Shown piece after piece: positions 12,889-16,417 of a stretch of 16,417 nucleotides of DNA. The DNA lies in NCBI GenBank assembly GCA_900552795.1, contig USBB01000042.1, forward strand, positions 1 to 16,417, in the 5' to 3' direction. The notes below the pieces were generated by a model that made no database searches, was not told the origin of the DNA, and saw only the letters and a program-made list of their open reading frames with translations. How positions within the stretch are numbered: position 1 is the stretch's first letter; every line of letters starts with the position of its first letter. Source of the stretch: an uncultured Eubacterium sp. GTDB lineage: Bacteria > Bacillota > Clostridia > Lachnospirales > Lachnospiraceae. Position numbers and translations under genes: made by a program.

Positions 12889-14712
12889 ATGAATATATTA
12901 AATGCAGAAAAGGTAAGTAAAACATTTGGAGAGAAAGTATTATTTGACAATGTTACTCTCGGAATAAATAAAGGTGATAAGATAGGCGTAATAGGTGTAA
13001 ATGGCACCGGAAAGTCGACTTTTTTAAAGATTATTGCGGGGATTGAGGAGACTGATGCGGGTCAAATTACCAAAGGAAAAAATGTTACGGTGGCTTATCT
13101 TGCGCAGTCGCCGGATTTTCTTGAAAAGGATACTGTTATGTCGTATGTCTTGCGAGGCAAGAAAAATACGAGTGAGGCAGAGGCGAAGTCTATTCTTACA
13201 AAATTGGGTATATATGATTTTGATGAGGATATTTTAAAGTTGTCTGGAGGTCAGAAGAAAAGAGCGGCTCTTGCAAAGACACTTGTAGAGCCGGCGGAGG
13301 TGCTGATTTTAGATGAGCCTACAAACCACCTTGATAATGAGATGGTAATATGGCTTGAACAGTATATAAAACAGTTTAAGGGTGAGCTTATAATGGTTAC
13401 GCATGACAGATATTTTCTTGATAACGTGACTAATAAAATTGTGGAGCTTGATGGAGGAAAGCTGTATAGCTATGAAACGAACTATTCGGGATTTTTGCAG
13501 CTCAAGGTTCAAAGAGAACAGATGGAGCGGGCAACAGAGTTAAAGAGACAGAATACTTTAAGGCGTGAGCTTGAGTGGATAAGGAGGGGCTGTCAGGCAC
13601 GTTCGACAAAGCAGCAGGCGAGAATAGATCGTTTTGAAGATATGAAAGAAGCTTCGAGACAGGCCAGACTTAATTTTGAAAAGCAGCCGCTTGAGATGAA
13701 TTCGGCAAATTCAAGGCTTGGAAAGAAGACGATAGAGCTTGATGGAATTTGCAAATCATTTGGGGAGCGGCATATTATAAATAATTTTTCATATATTTTC
13801 TTAAGAGATGACAGAATCGGAATTATCGGAAGCAACGGATGCGGCAAATCTACTCTTATGAAAATAATTACAGGAGTGCTTGAGGCTGACAGCGGAAGTA
13901 TTGAGATTGGAGAGACTGTAAGAATTGGATATTTTATGCAGGAAAATGAGATGCTTGATAACAGTATGACTGTTCTTGAATTTGTAAGAAGCATCGGGGA
14001 ATATGTCACGACTGCAACAGGCAAGGCTACGGCATCGCAGATGTGTGAAAAATTTTTATTCGGCCCTAAAATGCAGTGGACACCTATCGCAAAGTTATCC
14101 GGCGGTGAAAAAAGGCGTCTGTATCTTTTGAGCGTTCTTATGAGTGCACCTAATGTACTTATTTTAGATGAGCCTACTAATGACCTTGATATAGAAACGC
14201 TTGAAATACTTGAGGAGTACCTTGATGGATTCGCAGGCATTGTTATTGTTGTGTCGCATGACAGATATTTTCTTGACAGGACGGTCGACAGGATATTTGC
14301 TTTTGAGGAAAATGGGGTGCTGAAACAGTACGAGGGCGGTTTCAGCGATTATTATGAAAAACGTAATTCTTCTATATTAAATAGTGAAAAATCAGAAGCT
14401 AAAAATGAATTACGAAAAGAAGATTCAGAGAGCAGAACAAAATATATCAAAAACAGAAGTGGTGAAATTAAATTTACATATAAGGAACAAAAAGAATACG
14501 AAACGATAGATGGTGATATTGAGAAGCTTGAAAAAAGAATTGCTCAGTTAGATGAGCAGATAGAGGCTGCGGCAACCCAGTATGGAAAGCTTAATGAACT
14601 TATGAAAGAAAAGGCAGAGGCTGAGGCAAGTCTTGAATACAGTATGGAACGATGGGTTTATCTTAATGATCTGGCATTAAAAATAGAAGAATCAAAAGAA
14701 AAACAGAGATAG
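12889..14712 (+). CDS. ABC-F family ATPase, Uup-like
   Basis: ABC-F proteins are soluble twin ATPases that act on ribosomes and have no membrane domain. Domain 1 has Walker A GVNGTGKST (36-44), LSGGQKKR (118-125) and LILDEPTNHLD (139-149). Domain 2 has GSNGCGKST (314-322), LSGGEKRR (403-410) and LILDEPTNDLD (424-434). They are joined by a charged linker (about 200-275) that would insert near the ribosomal E site. The C-terminal charged region after about 490 contains IKFTYKEQKEYE (positioned like the Uup tail) and then a coiled coil to residue 607, which points to the Uup subgroup. AAGGAG supports ATG 12889. Uup helps 50S and translation functions; some relatives protect against ribosome-targeting antibiotics. 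Nothing seen here demands a resistance role. Confidence 0.9.
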   Translation: MNILNAEKVSKTFGEKVLFDNVTLGINKGDKIGVIGVNGTGKSTFLKIIAGIEETDAGQITKGKNVTVAYLAQSPDFLEKDTVMSYVLRGKKNTSEAEAKSILTKLGIYDFDEDILKLSGGQKKRAALAKTLVEPAEVLILDEPTNHLDNEMVIWLEQYIKQFKGELIMVTHDRYFLDNVTNKIVELDGGKLYSYETNYSGFLQLKVQREQMERATELKRQNTLRRELEWIRRGCQARSTKQQARIDRFEDMKEASRQARLNFEKQPLEMNSANSRLGKKTIELDGICKSFGERHIINNFSYIFLRDDRIGIIGSNGCGKSTLMKIITGVLEADSGSIEIGETVRIGYFMQENEMLDNSMTVLEFVRSIGEYVTTATGKATASQMCEKFLFGPKMQWTPIAKLSGGEKRRLYLLSVLMSAPNVLILDEPTNDLDIETLEILEEYLDGFAGIVIVVSHDRYFLDRTVDRIFAFEENGVLKQYEGGFSDYYEKRNSSILNSEKSEAKNELRKEDSESRTKYIKNRSGEIKFTYKEQKEYETIDGDIEKLEKRIAQLDEQIEAAATQYGKLNELMKEKAEAEASLEYSMERWVYLNDLALKIEESKEKQR

Positions 14713-14737
14713 AATTATGTCATAATTTGGTATTTTT

Positions 14738-14765
14738 TTGTTGTAATAAGACTTGCTGGTATGAT
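14738..14765 (+). promoter_or_regulatory. Candidate promoter of the zinc-ribbon protein gene
   Basis: TTGTTG (14738-14743) and TATGAT (14760-14765) are separated by 16 bases. It lies just downstream of the ABC-F stop and about 90 bases before ATG 14857. Confidence 0.5.
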
Positions 14766-14775
14766 ACTATATTTT

Positions 14776-14813
14776 AAAGCATATGCATGAAAATGCTAAG
14801 CATTAAGTGCTTT
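14776..14813 (+). promoter_or_regulatory. Nested hairpin in the leader of the zinc-ribbon gene
   Basis: AAAGCA (14776-14781) pairs with TGCTTT (14808-14813), and inside it AATGC (14792-14796) pairs with GCATT (14800-14804). No T-run follows directly. The function is unknown; it could affect mRNA stability or be a regulator site. Confidence 0.4.
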
Positions 14814-14856
14814 GTTATTATACTATATTAACAGATAAAAGAGGAGGAGATGGATT

Positions 14857-16329
14857 ATGTTTTGTCCTAATTGTGGAGCTAAAAATGATGATACTTCTTT
14901 ATTTTGCGAGGCATGTGGAACTTCACTTGCAGAAGCAGCGAAGGAAATAGCGGAAAGCCGCAATCAGATGGAAAACACAGTAAATGATGCGCCTGTACAA
15001 CCAGAAGTACAACCACAGGAAGCAGAAGCAGTACAGCCGGAAGCAGCAGTGAATGACGCGCCTGTACAATCGGAAGTACAACCACAGGAAGCGGAAGCAG
15101 TACAGCCGGAAGCAGCAGTGAATGATGTGCCTGTACAACCGGAAGTGCAGCCACAGGCCGCACAGCAGGTACAGCCTCAGGCAGTACCTAAGAAGAAGTT
15201 TAAGATTCCTGCTTGGGTATTTATTGTGTCAGGAGCTGCAGTTGCCGTTATTATCGCAGCAGTAGCATTTGTAATGATTGGTATTAGCGGTTCTGATTAT
15301 AAGAAGACGGTTAAGGCATATGTTACGGCTATGCAGAGTGGTGATTACGAGAAAGCTTACGGGTATCTCGGAACACAAAACAGTGAGTTTCTTACAAAGG
15401 AAGCGTTTGTAAAGGCACATGAGAATGACGAGAAAGGCAAGATAACAAACATTGTTATAAATGATTCTTATCAGACAGTACCGAATGCAGTGACTAAGAG
15501 AGTTGATGTAAATTATGTCCTTGAGTCAGGAGAAATAGGATATACTTCTGTGACTGTGCAGAAAGCACCTGAAAAGCATATGCTTTTCTTTAATAAGTAT
15601 GACATAAATACAGAAGGAATTGTTGTGAATGATGCATCAATAACAGTTCCTAAGGGATTTGAATTGTCAGTAAACGACAGTAAGCTTGGTGAAGGTTATA
15701 TTTCAAAGGATAATAGTTCTTCGTCAACTGATACTTATAAGCTGCCTAAGATATTTGCGGGAGAAATGAAGATTGATGTTAAGTATGCAGATATTGTAAG
15801 CCACAGTGAAACAGTTGAGGTTTATAGCGGAAGTCATAATTCTTCAATAGCAAATGTAGGCAGAAGTAAGCTTGAAATAAGTGAAGCTGCACAAAATACA
15901 CTTAAAGAAAAAGCCAAAGCAGATGTTAAGACGCTTATGCAGGCGGCAGCAGATAAGAAGAACTTCAGCGAAATATCTTCAATGTGTTCAACGAATAAGA
16001 AGGATGCTGTACAGCGCGATTATGAAAATGGAATTTTATATGATTTGCATTCATCTTACAGAGATACAACATCGCTTACGGTATCTAATGTAGAGTCAAA
16101 TATTAAATCTACAGCATATTCGTCAGATTACGATACAGCATTACCTAATGTGAAGGTTTATGTATCATATGATCTTGCTGGACAGTATAATACATCATAC
16201 AGTGATACTCCGTATGAAGGATATCTTAATGTGAAAGGTTTATCATACAGCATAAGCTATATATATGAGGACGGTCAGTGGAAAATATCTGATATATATC
16301 TTGAGGCAAGTCTTAGAGCAAAGAATTGA
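14857..16329 (+). CDS. Zinc-ribbon, single-TM, TcaA/YvbJ-like envelope protein
   Basis: The 490-residue protein begins with a Cys4 zinc ribbon (MFCPNCGAK...CEACG; Cys3, Cys6, Cys17, Cys20). A Gln/Pro/Glu-rich linker made of three 23-residue repeats (about 42-110) follows, then a basic stop-transfer sequence KKKFK and one membrane segment (about 118-143). The outside part starts with an NTF2-like/TcaA-type segment (YKKTVKAYVTAMQSGDYEKAY) and continues to a second domain ending VKGLSYSISYIYEDGQWKISDIYL, which also resembles an NTF2-like strand pair. This order matches the TcaA/YvbJ group of Gram-positive envelope proteins, linked in staphylococci with cell-wall antibiotic response. GAGGAGGAG upstream supports ATG 14857. 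It has its own promoter and terminator, so it is probably monocistronic. The biochemical role is not known from sequence. Confidence 0.85.
   Translation: MFCPNCGAKNDDTSLFCEACGTSLAEAAKEIAESRNQMENTVNDAPVQPEVQPQEAEAVQPEAAVNDAPVQSEVQPQEAEAVQPEAAVNDVPVQPEVQPQAAQQVQPQAVPKKKFKIPAWVFIVSGAAVAVIIAAVAFVMIGISGSDYKKTVKAYVTAMQSGDYEKAYGYLGTQNSEFLTKEAFVKAHENDEKGKITNIVINDSYQTVPNAVTKRVDVNYVLESGEIGYTSVTVQKAPEKHMLFFNKYDINTEGIVVNDASITVPKGFELSVNDSKLGEGYISKDNSSSSTDTYKLPKIFAGEMKIDVKYADIVSHSETVEVYSGSHNSSIANVGRSKLEISEAAQNTLKEKAKADVKTLMQAAADKKNFSEISSMCSTNKKDAVQRDYENGILYDLHSSYRDTTSLTVSNVESNIKSTAYSSDYDTALPNVKVYVSYDLAGQYNTSYSDTPYEGYLNVKGLSYSISYIYEDGQWKISDIYLEASLRAKN
14980..15186 (+). repeat. Three in-frame 69-bp tandem repeats
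   Basis: Units starting at 14980, 15049 and 15118 are each 69 bases long and encode 23 residues beginning VNDAPVQPEVQPQ. The first two are almost identical in DNA; the third diverges after its middle. They form the extended linker between the zinc ribbon and the membrane segment. Copy number is likely to vary between strains. Confidence 0.9.
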
Positions 16330-16372
16330 TAAATTTTAAATAAAATATTTAAAGGTCTGAATTTGTGATATG

Positions 16373-16411
16373 TACCCTCTTTACTGGACAACCAGTAAGG
16401 AGGGTATTTTT
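16373..16411 (+). terminator. Rho-independent terminator after the zinc-ribbon gene
   Basis: TACCCTCTTTACTGG (16373-16387) pairs with CCAGTAAGGAGGGTA (16392-16406) over an ACAA loop, with one G-U pair, and is followed by TTTTT. It is the strongest hairpin in the window and lies about 45 bases after the stop. Confidence 0.95.
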
Positions 16412-16417
16412 ATGCGT

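Noticed and set aside
13593..14240. Minus-strand 215-codon frame inside the ABC-F gene
   Set aside because: It is a mirror of the conserved ABC domain on the opposite strand, rich in Ser, Leu and Ile as such shadows are, without a start signal.
12889..14712. Antibiotic-resistance call for the ABC-F protein
   Set aside because: The C-terminal coiled-coil and Uup-style tail fit a housekeeping member; no resistance-specific feature can be read from the sequence.
14879..15163. Minus-strand Leu/Pro/Val-rich frames over the 69-bp repeats
   Set aside because: They arise from the repeat on the opposite strand; the plus-strand protein is clearly the real gene.

Overview
The window comes from a low-GC Gram-positive anaerobe. 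The best fit is a Clostridia/Lachnospiraceae-type gut commensal. I infer this from AT-rich codon use, strong AGGAGG-type ribosome binding sites, a clostridial-style L-cysteine desulfidase, a LUD/DUF162 gene beside ThiW, a tandem bacteriohemerythrin and a duplicated CmpB-family membrane protein. I cannot name a species from sequence alone.

Layout. (1) 1-1043: the 3' part of the elongation factor Tu gene and its terminator. (2) 1044-2517: a monocistronic iron-sulfur L-cysteine desulfidase gene with its own candidate promoter, an inverted repeat over that promoter, and a terminator. (3) 2518-7189: a regulatory intergenic region followed by a membrane-export-type cluster: a lipoprotein in two overlapping frames, two FtsX/MacB-like permeases and a LolD/MacB-like ATPase. 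A structured repeat of about 200 bp flanked by direct repeats separates the second permease from the ATPase. (4) 7190-7571: a small self-contained unit (promoter, 24-codon ORF, terminator), then structured spacer and a strong promoter. (5) 7572-11725: a co-directional run of LUD-domain protein, ThiW, ThiM, tandem bacteriohemerythrin and a two-repeat CmpB-like membrane protein. (6) 11726-12716: a convergent minus-strand SAM-dependent methyltransferase. (7) 12717-16410: a divergent Uup-like ABC-F ATPase with a structured leader, then a zinc-ribbon, one-TM, TcaA-like envelope protein with a 69-bp tandem repeat and a strong terminator.

How the genes work together. The cluster at 2938-7189 has the parts of a cell-envelope ABC system: ATPase, two unlike permeases with large outside domains, and a surface lipoprotein. 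No two-component system is in view, although direct repeats just upstream of the candidate promoter look like a regulator site. thiW and thiM form a thiazole uptake-and-phosphorylation pair for thiamine salvage.

The points most worth following are: a dnaX-type A AAA AAG heptamer exactly where the two lipoprotein frames meet; the 24-codon amphipathic peptide ORF between its own promoter and terminator; a His-to-Gln change at the same iron-ligand position in both hemerythrin domains; and the repeat element inside the ABC operon. None of these proves a new system from sequence alone.
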